Virus record (IMG/VR): IMGVR_UViG_3300027963_000328
Coordinates: 1 to 24,238 of that record
Reading direction: 5' to 3' (one strand)
Length of the DNA: 24,238 nucleotides
DNA from: a virus
How positions within the stretch are numbered: position 1 is the first letter of the stretch; every line of letters starts with the position of its first letter. The translations under genes and the position numbers were made by a program. Positions 11,912 through 20,943 of the stretch are shown in pieces. The notes under the pieces were generated by a model. It was given only the letters and a program-made list of their open reading frames with translations, had not been told where the DNA came from and ran no database searches.

Positions 11912-14900
11912 GGTTTGTTTTTATCCTTTTGGTCCATTGGCGTCGCGTAATCCTTCGCCACTTTTGATATGTTTGCCGCCGCGGCTATCGCGCCAGCGCC
12001 TCGCGAGAACTTTGGGTCGAGGCCACGGCTCAGCGCGGCCACGGCCTTGGGAGAATGCAAAAGCTGCGACAAAGCGCCCGCGCCAATTAGCATCGGGATG
12101 CCGGTTGTTGGATTGGTAAATGCGTAAGCAATTGATCCCGAACTAGTCACAAATAGACCAGAGCCAGACGGATTAGGGTTTTCGGAGGACTTCTTGGCCA
12201 GCGTGAAAAAGTTGTCAAGATCTTCAATCAAACCTGGATTCTTATATAGAATTTTCTTGGTCTCAGGCCCTAATGTCTGCCAGTCCCGCGCCATAGACGC
12301 CTCGCGCGAAAAGCCTCCCTCCGCGGTCGCTTTGGATAGCAACGTATCAATAAACGCCCGCCCGATTGCACGCATTTCACTTGGTGCCAGCTCGGCCACT
12401 TCTCGCAGTTGTGCTATGCCGGCGTCATTTCCCCAAGTCAATTGTTTAAACGCCTGCACTGGCTCAACGCGCAACGCCTTAAGCACGTCGGCCGCGTCGT
12501 ACTTCGCCACCGTTGCCGACCGGCCTTCCTTGAGCAGTGCCAAGGCTTCAGCGCCCCGCGAATTTGTCTCCCTCGCCGAGGCCTCCTCCAACTTCGCCCG
12601 CGCCTTTGGTAATCCGCTGCTGGCTATCTCTTCCGCGTTGCCGCCAAACGCCGCCGCAAAAGACTCAGCCGCAGTAGGAGGATCACCAAACAGGCCGGCG
12701 CCCTTCGCTGCAAACTCAGCATCGTTGGCGTACTGCCTTACTGCCGCCTGAACTTCCTGCATATTGCTTTGCGAAAGCGCCCGCGCAAGCTGCACCGACC
12801 GCGGAGAATACTGCCCCTCGCCAAAAAGACCGCCCTGGTTAAGAAATACCTCGATATCGCCGATCCCGCTATTCTTCGCGCTCTCGATTATGCCGACCGC
12901 CTCCTGCACGTATGGCGTAAGCGACCACTCGCCGCCCTCCACCCGCGCCAACGGCCCGGCGACACGCTCGAGACGCGCTTGCACCACCGACGGAACGCTG
13001 TCGAGTTGCGAAGGATCTTCAAAGAATCGGCCCAATAGCAACCGGTTGACGCGCTCCCGGCCAGGTTTGGTTATGCCCTTCTTGTCAATCAAGCCGGCCT
13101 GCTCTTGCGGCGAAATCACGCCGTCATCAATCAGCCGCTGCACAAGCGTTACGCCTTCGGCGTCCATCAGATCGGCCAGGGTCTTATTCACCCCTAGCGT
13201 CTCTAGCTTGCCGCCGATCTCCTCCAACATCTGCGGAGAGACGCGCCGAGAGTCAGCAATCGCGCGCTCCGCCGGCGTAAGGCTTGCCGTGCCAGTCTTG
13301 TTAAAATCTGTTACGGCCGCCTGCGCGCCGCGGCCCGACTGCACCGATGGGTCATCAATTACACGGACCAGCACCGGCTGCTTCATCCCTTGCAACTGCG
13401 CCGGATCAATCCCGAACATCTGCGCCTGCTGTTCAATCGTCTGCCGGTACCGCTCCGCCCCCTTAGCGTTCGACCGATACACTCTCTCCAATGTCATCAG
13501 CCTGCCATTTCCGCCCAGCGCCTCGCCACCCCCGCTCAGAATCGGCGGCCCGTTTACGGCGTCGGGGTTATTGTTCACCAAATACCGCTCGTCAAACTTG
13601 GCCGGAGTTGCGTTTTCTACCACCTTGCGTTGGTTGACCGCCTGCGTGTAGTCTCTATCGTTTTTGAGCGTGTAACGGGGATTGGGTTGAAAGTTTTGGC
13701 CCGAATGCGAAGCCTGGATATCGGCCAGCTCGCGAACTTCGTACCGTGCCCCGTACTCTTTCGCCGAACCAGGAACCGTCACGGACGTTTGCGAGCCACC
13801 GGCAGGCTGCCGAGTCGGCCCGGCCTCCTCCGCTGCGGCCATCAACGGCGCTGGCCCTTGCATCGCATTCCCGCCCGCAGGCTGCACCGGCCCGCGGCTC
13901 ATCGTCGGCGCTTCGTCAGCAAATTGCACCGCGGAGCCCACCGCCTCAGTAACCGCTTGGTCGAGCGACTTCAGCGCCGCCGAAGCCACACCCTGCGAAA
14001 GCGTCCGCAGCTCCGGCAAATCATCGACGCGCGCCAGTCCCTTGATTGTGCCAAGGTCCATGTCAACAATCGAAGCCGGCGCAAAATCCGGGCCGTCTAG
14101 AATATTTTCCATGGCCTTCATGCCCGGCGACGCCCGCTGCTGCGTCACCGGCAATTGTCGCCGTAACCGATCATAAAAAGGCCGGAGCTGCTGCTTTGCC
14201 GTCCGAAGATCCACCGGCAGTGGCATCTCTTCGTAAACCGGAACTTCTACCATTACAGGCTTGCCGCCTTCGTCCAGGTTGCCCGATGGTACTTTCTTTG
14301 TTCCGGTCTGCACCGTGCGAAGGTTAGCCGGATCGGCTTCAATCTCGCGCAGCGCCTCGTAGGCCTTCCGCGAATCGCCAGCAAAACCCTGCACGCGCCC
14401 CAAAACCGTATCGATCGCGCCCTGCCCCGCCTGCTCTGGCACCACCGGCCACGGCGAGGCTTCTGCCGCCAACTCCTGGCCAACTCGCCGAAAAGCGTCC
14501 CCCTGTGTTGCCTTAGCCCGCTCCGCCAACATGGAACCAATTGGAGTTGAGTCAACCACCTTTTGCAATACCTGCACCGTCTTCGATCCAGTCTGCGTTG
14601 CAGCGTCCAGCGGAATACCGCGTCGAATGCCAAAGTCTACCGCGGCCTGCGTAACAGCGTTTGCGGGACGTGGCAAAAACCTCGACGGCATCGCCTTCGC
14701 AACTTCAGGCATTGCCGCCAGCCCCGCCAAATCTCCAACCGCTTCTCCAGTTCCAAACGTGTCGCCGCTTCCCGCAGCCGTGCCCAGCTTCTCTGCGGCC
14801 GCCGCGATAGGCGGACCAATTCCAGGCAATAGCCCGGCAACCAGCCGACCGCTTGCGTCTAAATACTGTCCCTTCTTGGCTAAATCGTAGGCTTGCGCGA

Positions 14901-15207
14901 ACTGGTCGCCTTGCGCCACGACCATATCCGACACCAGCGCCCCGGCTGGCCCCATAACCATCTGGGAGACCTTGCCGCGTGTATCCTCGGCCGGCGTGAC
15001 GATGCGCTTGCCCATCTCGTAAATATTGCCGAGGGTATTGACCACTAGGCCCTTGGCCGCGCCTGCGCCAAACTGTAACGCCTCGTCAAACCACGACGCC
15101 GGTTTCGGCTCGTCGGATTCCTTCACGATGCGAAAGCCAGGAGGCGCAGGCGGAGCGCCCGCCATGCGAAAGCCAGGCGGAGGCGGTGGGATTTTAGGAT
15201 CAGCCAT
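11908..15207 (-). CDS. Large ejection-type protein with ddrB-like ParB domain
   Basis: A 1099-residue protein in the gp16 position of a P22-like cassette. Its N-terminus is Pro-rich with a PPGFR-type duplication. An amphipathic helical region follows, with LFGAGAAKG-like hydrophobic stretches at about residues 45-60 and 120-165. Residues 474-640 match the ddrB-like ParB domain: ARYEVRELADI, then NPRYTLKNDRDY, and the signature G-G-N-G-R at 565-569. Such domains occur in phage internal proteins (P1 DarB/Ddr types) linked to protection of incoming DNA. The C-terminal 450 residues are helical with a membrane-like stretch near 1030-1060. It is probably carried in the head and ejected with the DNA. 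The role of the ParB domain is an inference. Confidence 0.78.
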   Translation of the reverse strand: MADPKIPPPPPGFRMAGAPPAPPGFRIVKESDEPKPASWFDEALQFGAGAAKGLVVNTLGNIYEMGKRIVTPAEDTRGKVSQMVMGPAGALVSDMVVAQGDQFAQAYDLAKKGQYLDASGRLVAGLLPGIGPPIAAAAEKLGTAAGSGDTFGTGEAVGDLAGLAAMPEVAKAMPSRFLPRPANAVTQAAVDFGIRRGIPLDAATQTGSKTVQVLQKVVDSTPIGSMLAERAKATQGDAFRRVGQELAAEASPWPVVPEQAGQGAIDTVLGRVQGFAGDSRKAYEALREIEADPANLRTVQTGTKKVPSGNLDEGGKPVMVEVPVYEEMPLPVDLRTAKQQLRPFYDRLRRQLPVTQQRASPGMKAMENILDGPDFAPASIVDMDLGTIKGLARVDDLPELRTLSQGVASAALKSLDQAVTEAVGSAVQFADEAPTMSRGPVQPAGGNAMQGPAPLMAAAEEAGPTRQPAGGSQTSVTVPGSAKEYGARYEVRELADIQASHSGQNFQPNPRYTLKNDRDYTQAVNQRKVVENATPAKFDERYLVNNNPDAVNGPPILSGGGEALGGNGRLMTLERVYRSNAKGAERYRQTIEQQAQMFGIDPAQLQGMKQPVLVRVIDDPSVQSGRGAQAAVTDFNKTGTASLTPAERAIADSRRVSPQMLEEIGGKLETLGVNKTLADLMDAEGVTLVQRLIDDGVISPQEQAGLIDKKGITKPGRERVNRLLLGRFFEDPSQLDSVPSVVQARLERVAGPLARVEGGEWSLTPYVQEAVGIIESAKNSGIGDIEVFLNQGGLFGEGQYSPRSVQLARALSQSNMQEVQAAVRQYANDAEFAAKGAGLFGDPPTAAESFAAAFGGNAEEIASSGLPKARAKLEEASARETNSRGAEALALLKEGRSATVAKYDAADVLKALRVEPVQAFKQLTWGNDAGIAQLREVAELAPSEMRAIGRAFIDTLLSKATAEGGFSREASMARDWQTLGPETKKILYKNPGLIEDLDNFFTLAKKSSENPNPSGSGLFVTSSGSIAYAFTNPTTGIPMLIGAGALSQLLHSPKAVAALSRGLDPKFSRGAGAIAAAANISKVAKDYATPMDQKDKNKP

Positions 15208-15209
15208 GG

Positions 15210-16697
15210 CTACTTAGCCCCCGCGCTTACTACAACCCATGACGACCCGTTCCAGCCCAGCCTCTGGCCGTTTGGCCCTTCAGCGTACGCCGTGAATTTG
15301 TCAGAGGCCGCCGGTGCCGTTGCCGTTGGTGCGTCAATTCCCAATTGCACGGCCGCCCTACCTGCTGCAACGCGAAGCCCATTTAGCACTTCAAGCCGAG
15401 CCTCTGCTTTTTGCTTAAGCGTTTTTTGTTGGTCGCCAGGTTGTGGGAAAAACGTCTTCTCGTCGTTTTCGTACTCGCTCGCAGCAATCGCCGCGCCGGA
15501 CTCCTTCCGCAGCCGTGCCTCGGTGAACTCCCGCTGCGCCTGCTTGTAGAGCTGGTTTTCTTCGGTCTGCATCATGTTCGGCAGGAACTTGTAGGCCACC
15601 TGCGCCGTGCCTGACTTGCCAACCATGAGCCCTTCCATTTGCTCCAACCGTCGATTGGCTGAAAGAGCGCGCCCATAGTAACCAGCCGCCGCCTGCTCAG
15701 ACGAGGTCGGCGGCTTCTGATTTCTAGTGATCTCATTAAGCTCCCGCGCCCTTGCGTCCGTCATGTCCTGCCCGCGCACCGTAACGCCCTGGCCCGCGGC
15801 CGCCGATGCAGCTGTCATGTCCTGCCCGCGCTTCGTTACCTCCTGACCGGCTTTCGTCGATGCGGCTTGCGCCTGCTGCTCCGGCGTCATGCCCATCGTC
15901 ATAGCCTGCTGCGGCGTTTTGTTCAGCAGCATTGCTCGAATTTCAGGCGACACCTTTGCATAGTCAAACGTCCGCCGAAGTTCTTCGACCTGAACAGGAT
16001 CGTTCATATCGGTGGCTGCAACCAACCCAGCCGCATACTTCGTCTGCTCTTGAACGCTCTTCCAGCTGTTCTCTGCTGTCTTTTGCTTGAACTCGTCGTT
16101 TTTGATCTGAAGTTCAATGTCTTTTTGAGCATTTGCGATTTGGTCATTGGCCTGAATAGCTTGATTGCGACCCTGCGCGACAAAGTTCTCATCGTACGCA
16201 GGTGGCATCTCTCCCGGCTTGAACAGGCCATCTTGAACGCCTTGAGCGAGGAAGCGTGAGTAGGCTTGCGGCCTTTGCTCTGGAGGTAGGCCCATGATTG
16301 CGCCCGACATCGACGCAACAATTGCCAGTTTGTTTTTCTGGTTGTCGAGTTGCGTCTTGACGTTGTCAAGTTGCACCTTCGACTCGGCCCGTCGCTGCGA
16401 TCCGTACGCTACGGCCATCTGCCCATAGCCGCCTTCTGCGAGCCCCTTTTCAACCGCGTAAGAATCGACACCGCCATCGGGTTTGGAGTGTTGCGATAGA
16501 AGCCTGGAAAAAAGATCTTGGCCGCTTCGCTGCTTTGCTTGGTCGGCCTGCTGCAACCGCGCCTGCTCGATCTCAATACCCCTCAGCTGACCCTGCTGGC
16601 TCAGTTGCTGGAGGTTCATTTGCTTCATTCGAGCGCCGACCAAATCCAGCGGCTCCGGCACTTTTACCGATAGTGAAATGTTTGGGTCAATTGCCAT
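15210..16697 (-). CDS. Gln-rich helical virion protein, gp20-position ejection candidate
   Basis: A 495-residue protein, mostly helical and rich in Gln, Ala, Lys and Glu. The N-terminus (MAIDPNISLSVKVPEPLDL) resembles that of proteins encoded after gp7-like genes in other podovirus-type phages. Residues 25-60 form a Gln-rich coiled coil. Two 18-residue tandem repeats (G-Q-x-V-T-x-R-G-Q-D-M-T) lie in the middle. The last residues (GPNGQRLGWNGSSWVVV) look like a small capping motif. It follows the gp7-like gene by a TAATG junction and precedes the gp16-position gene, which fits P22 gp20. There is no direct family match, so this is a positional assignment. Confidence 0.65.
   Translation of the reverse strand: MAIDPNISLSVKVPEPLDLVGARMKQMNLQQLSQQGQLRGIEIEQARLQQADQAKQRSGQDLFSRLLSQHSKPDGGVDSYAVEKGLAEGGYGQMAVAYGSQRRAESKVQLDNVKTQLDNQKNKLAIVASMSGAIMGLPPEQRPQAYSRFLAQGVQDGLFKPGEMPPAYDENFVAQGRNQAIQANDQIANAQKDIELQIKNDEFKQKTAENSWKSVQEQTKYAAGLVAATDMNDPVQVEELRRTFDYAKVSPEIRAMLLNKTPQQAMTMGMTPEQQAQAASTKAGQEVTKRGQDMTAASAAAGQGVTVRGQDMTDARARELNEITRNQKPPTSSEQAAAGYYGRALSANRRLEQMEGLMVGKSGTAQVAYKFLPNMMQTEENQLYKQAQREFTEARLRKESGAAIAASEYENDEKTFFPQPGDQQKTLKQKAEARLEVLNGLRVAAGRAAVQLGIDAPTATAPAASDKFTAYAEGPNGQRLGWNGSSWVVVSAGAK
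15744..15851 (-). repeat. Two tandem 54-bp repeats in the ejection gene
   Basis: Two in-frame 54-bp units (15798-15851 and 15744-15797) encode A-G-Q-E-V-T-K-R-G-Q-D-M-T and A-G-Q-G-V-T-V-R-G-Q-D-M-T, each followed by five more residues. The identical core GTCATGTCCTGCCCGCGC occurs at 15760-15777 and 15814-15831. Unit length can vary among relatives by slippage. Confidence 0.85.
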
Positions 16698-17890
16698 TAC
16701 GGTCTACCGCCTTGCGTGAAGTTGCTTAAATTCATTCCCGGAAACATCCTCGCGTCGTAGCCGCGATTGGTCGGCAGGCTTGCAGTCGAAGCAAATGGAC
16801 TTCTGCCTTTTTTATTGGCCGCGTTAGCCGCATCGACGGCAGCGTTACCAATCCCGCTTATCGCCCCGGTCCATGCGTTAGCGCTGCCCACGCGGCCCGC
16901 GGCGGTAGCCCTGGCCGCATCCGTCAGGTAGTTGGCCGAACCTTCAGCGCCGCGGATGCCATAGTTGCCAACCGCGGTCGCTCCCTGTTGCGTCAGTTGC
17001 GCCAGGCTATTGGCCCCGCTCATGCCAAACTGGCCGGCCGCGTTTGCCCCAGCCATTCCGACATTGCCAACGTACTGTCCCGTCTGCGCTATGTTCTCGC
17101 CCGTCAGCCGGCCGAGGTTCATCTGATTGGTGCTCGCCTGGCCTCCATACGCTCCCAACGCCGCGTTGCTTCCAGCCGTAGCCCGCTCGCCAATCCCGGT
17201 TAACGTGCGCAAGGTGTCGAGGGTGCCTTCTCTGTTTGTCGTGAACGTCTTCTGCGCCCGATCAAACGCCGAGCCAAATGACGTGCCCGCCAAGCCCTGC
17301 CCGAACGCCGCCATACCTTTCAGCGTCCCGCCGCTACTAATAGCGCCTCGGGCCGCCGCTGATCGTTCTAGCGCCTGCTGCCCCTGCTGTAGCTGGAACT
17401 GGTAGCCTGGATCGTTTTGAAGGTCTTTTCCGTCAAAGGAAAACTGTTGCAGCAGCTGGCCGCCCGGTGCGGTCATTTCCGCTAACGTCTTCGCGCCCTG
17501 CTGGCCCACTTGCTGGTAAGGTTGCAGGTTTGCTTGCTGCTGCGCCAACGTCGTCGCCAGCGTTTGATTTGCGGCCGTAGTCCCGGCGCCGTACGCATCA
17601 ATTGCCCGACCGCTAGCGTCGACGGCCCCAGCCTGCGCTGCTTGCGTTGCCTGCTGCACGCCGCCAACCGCCTGCCCCGTGGCCGCGTCAATGCGCTGCG
17701 CTCCGGCGCTAGTGGCGTCGCTTACACCGGTTGCCGCGTTGTTTGCCGCCTGCTGCACCTGCGCCGCGGCCGCGGTCGCCGCTTGCGATTGCGTACTAGC
17801 TGCGCTGTTGGCCGCTCGGGAGCCTAAGATACCGCCGATGGCAGAGGTTGCGCCGCCAATAATGGCAGGAATGAAAGGTACTACAGGCAT
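16697..17890 (-). CDS. gp7-like DNA-ejection protein
   Basis: A 397-residue protein. A hydrophobic N-terminus (FIPAIIGGATSAIGGILGSRAAN) leads into a long Ala/Gln-rich region. A motif typical of podovirus gp7-like/DNA-transfer proteins follows: NDPGYQFQLQQGQQALERSAAARGAISSGGTLKGM, then AFGQGLAGTSFGSAFDRAQ (about residues 155-210). The C-terminal half is Gly/Ala-rich. It follows the gp14-position gene with a 10-base overlap, as gene 7 follows gene 14 in P22. It would be packaged in the capsid and released into the cell envelope to help DNA transit. Confidence 0.78.
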   Translation of the reverse strand: MPVVPFIPAIIGGATSAIGGILGSRAANSAASTQSQAATAAAAQVQQAANNAATGVSDATSAGAQRIDAATGQAVGGVQQATQAAQAGAVDASGRAIDAYGAGTTAANQTLATTLAQQQANLQPYQQVGQQGAKTLAEMTAPGGQLLQQFSFDGKDLQNDPGYQFQLQQGQQALERSAAARGAISSGGTLKGMAAFGQGLAGTSFGSAFDRAQKTFTTNREGTLDTLRTLTGIGERATAGSNAALGAYGGQASTNQMNLGRLTGENIAQTGQYVGNVGMAGANAAGQFGMSGANSLAQLTQQGATAVGNYGIRGAEGSANYLTDAARATAAGRVGSANAWTGAISGIGNAAVDAANAANKKGRSPFASTASLPTNRGYDARMFPGMNLSNFTQGGRP

Positions 17891-18351
17891 TCAGCCACCG
17901 GGAAATTCAGGCCTAAGCAAATTTGATCGTTCATGACTCCATCCTTTAACCAGCTTTTTTCGTTGCGACCCCATTCGACAAATCCAGCGTTTCGCGCAAG
18001 CTTCAAAGCCAAACGGTTATTGACCGGCACGCTCGTCGTGATGCGCTTGCACGAAGTGTTCAGCCAAATCCATTTAGCCGCGCCACAGGCAGCTTCTACC
18101 GCCTTGAGCCCCCAGAAGGACGGCAGCAAACACGTATGCACCTCGTAACAAGCCGTCGACGACGGAGCAAACATAAACATGCCCCCGTACTCTTCTGCTT
18201 CGTAGACGCCAAGGTAAATAATCGCCGGATGCTCAATCGGCTGGAACTCTTGCGCCGCTGGAGAGCCGTCGTCGGATACGTGCGGATAGATGGCAGGATT
18301 GGTAATCGTTTGGCGGATTAGTTCCATATCTTCCATGCGCTCAAATCTCAT
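17881..18351 (-). CDS. GNAT-fold protein, P22 gp14-position (DUF2824-like)
   Basis: A 156-residue protein. The chain reads as a GNAT acetyltransferase: a central strand pair (YLGVYEAEEYGGMFMFAPSSTACYEVHTCLLPSFWG) and then a helix (KAVEAACGAAKWIWLN). A late motif, ITTSVPVNNRLALKLARNAGFVEWGRN, contains the typical N-x-x-A-x-x-L-x-x-x-x-G-F. Similar proteins occur in P22-like phages next to gp7 and are described as head-assembly gp14 or DUF2824. Whether it retains acetyltransferase activity is unknown. It shares ATGA with the preceding knob-domain gene. The fold call is firmer than the function. Confidence 0.75.
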   Translation of the reverse strand: MRFERMEDMELIRQTITNPAIYPHVSDDGSPAAQEFQPIEHPAIIYLGVYEAEEYGGMFMFAPSSTACYEVHTCLLPSFWGLKAVEAACGAAKWIWLNTSCKRITTSVPVNNRLALKLARNAGFVEWGRNEKSWLKDGVMNDQICLGLNFPVAECL

Positions 18352-18869
18352 AACGCCTCAATAATTAACCAGGCGACGTTCCGCACATCTAGATTGGACG
18401 TGCTCATGATCTTGAAGCTGGTCCCCACAATGATGTCCCGCACGTCAACCGCCCCAGCGCCGCCACTCACGTAGTCCTGACAGGTCACAAATATTCGACT
18501 AGCAGCAGTGACCGAGGTATTGGCAACCACGACCGCGCCTGCCACCATGGTCGCCACTCCCATCTTCGCGTTGCTACCTTCCTTGATCTTCAGCCCCTGG
18601 CCCGCGGTCGTAATCTCTACCGCCGTAGAAAACACGCTGCTGCTTACCATTGGCGCAAAACTAAGCACGCCGCCAACCGTCGAAACGACAGCCTCGCCAG
18701 CGGTCGCCGGCAGAGCATTGGGAAGCGTCAGCAGAACGCTACCTGCCAAAGCGTTAGGCGCTTGCAGCCTGACAACGCTGTTTCCGTTTGCTTTTAGTTC
18801 CGAAAAGTCAATTTTCCCAACGCTGATATCCGCAGCGCTTGGAATGACCTCGATAGTGTTGCGCTTCAT
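18348..18869 (-). CDS. Small virion protein with fibre-knob domain
   Basis: A 173-residue protein. Residues 1-75 hold a beta-rich start (LPNALPATAGEAVVSTVGGVLSF) seen in tail-fibre-type proteins. The C-terminal 90 residues (GQGLKIKEGSNAKMGVATMVAGAVVVANTSVTAASRIFVTCQ, ending in VAWLIIEAL) match a domain that recurs at the ends of many phage virion proteins. It lies between the gp10-like hub and the gp14-position gene, where P22 has the tail needle gene 26, so it may be a needle tip or short fibre. No needle-like coiled coil is visible. It starts with ATG, overlapping the preceding stop (ATGA). Confidence 0.72.
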   Translation of the reverse strand: MKRNTIEVIPSAADISVGKIDFSELKANGNSVVRLQAPNALAGSVLLTLPNALPATAGEAVVSTVGGVLSFAPMVSSSVFSTAVEITTAGQGLKIKEGSNAKMGVATMVAGAVVVANTSVTAASRIFVTCQDYVSGGAGAVDVRDIIVGTSFKIMSTSNLDVRNVAWLIIEAL

Positions 18870-19333
18870 TGGTTGTAAGCCCCTATAAGCGGTACCGATA
18901 CAAGTTCCGGGCGGCGGTCGCCGCGGATCTCAAACTCCCACGATGAATACTCGCCAGTGACGCCAGAGAGCTGATCCTCAACGCCCACCCAATCCGACGA
19001 CCACACAATCGTACTGTCGTCCACGGAATGCAGAAATTTGATGCGGAACCGCAAGCCCACCGGCAGCCGCCCAAATTGACCAGCGAACGATGGCTGCGTA
19101 ATCTGCGTTACGGGCCGGTCCAAGATGACCTGACTGGTGACGTTGGCCGCGTCTATGGTCACCGCGTCGGCCCCCGCCACCGTAACGACAGGCTTGTCCT
19201 GTACGGTCGTCGCAAAGGCAATGATCTCGGAGACCTGCTGGAAAAACATCACCCAAGGCTTTTCGGCCATGCCTCTATTATCAGCCATTTTAGACCGAAT
19301 AGGCGGAGCCATCGGCTGAAACGTCTGGCTCAT
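18866..19333 (-). CDS. Small structural-region protein
   Basis: A 155-residue protein that I do not recognise by name. The N-terminal KPWVMFFQQVSEII resembles the short P-W-x-x-F-F-x-x-V motif common at the start of phage tail-associated proteins. The remainder is beta-rich (PVVTVAGADAVTIDAANVTSQ, then LRFRIKFLHSVDDSTIVWSSDWVG). It follows the gp10-like gene (ATGA overlap) and precedes the knob-domain gene. With that gene it takes the place of P22 gene 26, and the two may form a plug or fibre together. No transmembrane or catalytic motif is seen. Confidence 0.6.
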   Translation of the reverse strand: MSQTFQPMAPPIRSKMADNRGMAEKPWVMFFQQVSEIIAFATTVQDKPVVTVAGADAVTIDAANVTSQVILDRPVTQITQPSFAGQFGRLPVGLRFRIKFLHSVDDSTIVWSSDWVGVEDQLSGVTGEYSSWEFEIRGDRRPELVSVPLIGAYNQ

Positions 19334-20943
19334 GACCCGTCACCTTTGCTTAACTCGACAAAGGCATCAATGAAAGCGCATTCAATAGGCTCCGTCATCG
19401 TCACCTTAAACACCCGATCCCGAGATCGCCCAAGCTGCATCCAGTACGCTCGCTTTGTAAATTGATTAATTGTGCCGGCCGCCATATTTCGATTCGGGCC
19501 GAACGTGTAGCCGCCATCGTTTGATACGTTTAACGTCACCACTGGCGCTGATCCGGGCCCGACGGCCGGAACGACGCCCATCTGCATATCCAGCTGCAAG
19601 CTGTTGTACCTCACCCACTGCAGGTCATCGGAAACATACGGAGCCGAGCGCGTTCGCTTGATTGTTGCGCCGTCGTCGGTAAAGTAATTGATGCTCTGCT
19701 TGTAGATCTTGCCGCTGCTATACGAACCGGTGAAATGAACACCGCCAAACGTCGTTGCGTGAAATTGCCCAGGAGCCTTGTTGCTGGTCGCGCCTTCCAT
19801 TCGCTGGTGCCATTGCTTCATGGTCAGGTCGTAAACCCACGTAGCGTTAGCCGTCGGGAACGTCAGCACGTAAAACGAATGCCCTTTCTCAACGTAGGTG
19901 TACGCAATCGCGTCGGTGATCGTCGCATATTGCGAAATAGCGTACTCGACGGCAAATGTGCTGATCCGAACCGGCTGATATCCAGTGGCCGCCATGACCC
20001 AGCCAACGCCGCGGTCGTCACCCGCCAGCCACACAATCGCGCCGTCGACCTTCGCTACGCTCCACGCCGCAATGATTCCCTCGTCGATAAACGAGCCTTG
20101 GATGCGCTCAAAAGGAAACCCGGCGGCGCCGCTGTTGTACCAGACCTCAATGGTCTTCTGCCCCATCAACCACAGCTCTTGATGGTCCGCAAAGATCGTG
20201 ACTAGTCGATCCTGCCCGCCTGAGCGTATGGCAAAGTCCATATCTCCCCAGCTTGTGCCGTCCAGCAGGCCCGATACGTTGATCTGATTGGTATTGGGCC
20301 GCAAAATGATGAAGTAGCCGTCTAGGTAGCAACCGGCCGTGCCGGTTACGTTCGACGCTCCAAACACCTGGTAAGCAACGGCCGTCTGAATGCCAGCGGG
20401 TCCGGTCAACGTCAAATTCGACGCATTCACAAACGTTGCCACAGTGTAAGGCAGACCGTTGATTGTGATGACGGCCCCGACCATGGCAGCTGTAAACTGG
20501 TCACCGGAGACCCACGCCACATCAAGCAAATTGGTATTAACGACGCCCGTGAAAGGCGGAAACGTCGGGATTGCCGGAGCGCCACCGTTTGACACCCAAA
20601 CCGATGAACCGCTAACGATCATCAGTTGGCTCCCGTTCGATACAATCGTGGCCGGCGTTGCATCGTTCGAAATAACGCCTACAAGCGTCACCACGCCCGC
20701 GGCTGTTATCTCATATAGAGAATTGCCCCCAACGGCAAAGAGTCGATTGTCGCCCGCCCACAGCGCTCGTACCGGTGACGTGGGAAGCGTCACAAACAAA
20801 TTAGACCCAGGAGTGCCGTACAGAACCGACCGCGTGCCTCCGGACGACTCCACTGTCTCCGGATATAGATTAATGCATTCATCCGCAGCAGCAGACTTTG
20901 ATTGAGAACGATACGCAGGCCCGACAAATCCCGGCAGCCGCAT
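19330..20943 (-). CDS. gp10-like packaged-DNA stabilisation / tail hub protein
   Basis: A 537-residue protein. The N-terminus is diagnostic: LPGFVGPAYRSQSKSAAADECINLYPE, followed by SVLYGTPGSNLFV and the strand-turn pattern of a beta-propeller-like body (LWAGDNRLFAVGGNSLYEI). P22 gp10 forms the hub that seals the tail after DNA packaging and holds the needle and spikes. The middle contains IDEGIIAAWSVAKVDGAIVWLAGDDRG, also typical. The C-terminal third keeps a WVYDLTMKQWHQR segment. It starts at a TAATG junction with the gp4-like gene, exactly as gene 10 follows gene 4 in P22. Confidence 0.92.
   Translation of the reverse strand: MRLPGFVGPAYRSQSKSAAADECINLYPETVESSGGTRSVLYGTPGSNLFVTLPTSPVRALWAGDNRLFAVGGNSLYEITAAGVVTLVGVISNDATPATIVSNGSQLMIVSGSSVWVSNGGAPAIPTFPPFTGVVNTNLLDVAWVSGDQFTAAMVGAVITINGLPYTVATFVNASNLTLTGPAGIQTAVAYQVFGASNVTGTAGCYLDGYFIILRPNTNQINVSGLLDGTSWGDMDFAIRSGGQDRLVTIFADHQELWLMGQKTIEVWYNSGAAGFPFERIQGSFIDEGIIAAWSVAKVDGAIVWLAGDDRGVGWVMAATGYQPVRISTFAVEYAISQYATITDAIAYTYVEKGHSFYVLTFPTANATWVYDLTMKQWHQRMEGATSNKAPGQFHATTFGGVHFTGSYSSGKIYKQSINYFTDDGATIKRTRSAPYVSDDLQWVRYNSLQLDMQMGVVPAVGPGSAPVVTLNVSNDGGYTFGPNRNMAAGTINQFTKRAYWMQLGRSRDRVFKVTMTEPIECAFIDAFVELSKGDGS

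Noticed and set aside
12764-13651. A 295-codon plus-strand frame opposite the large ejection gene
   Set aside because: It is Ser/Arg/Cys-rich shadow sequence. The opposite strand carries the ddrB-like domain in an uninterrupted 1099-codon frame.
15120-15190. Repeated GCGAAAGCCAGG-type sequence as a regulatory repeat
   Set aside because: It encodes the duplicated PPGFR-type segment at the N-terminus of the 1099-residue protein, so it is coding repetition.
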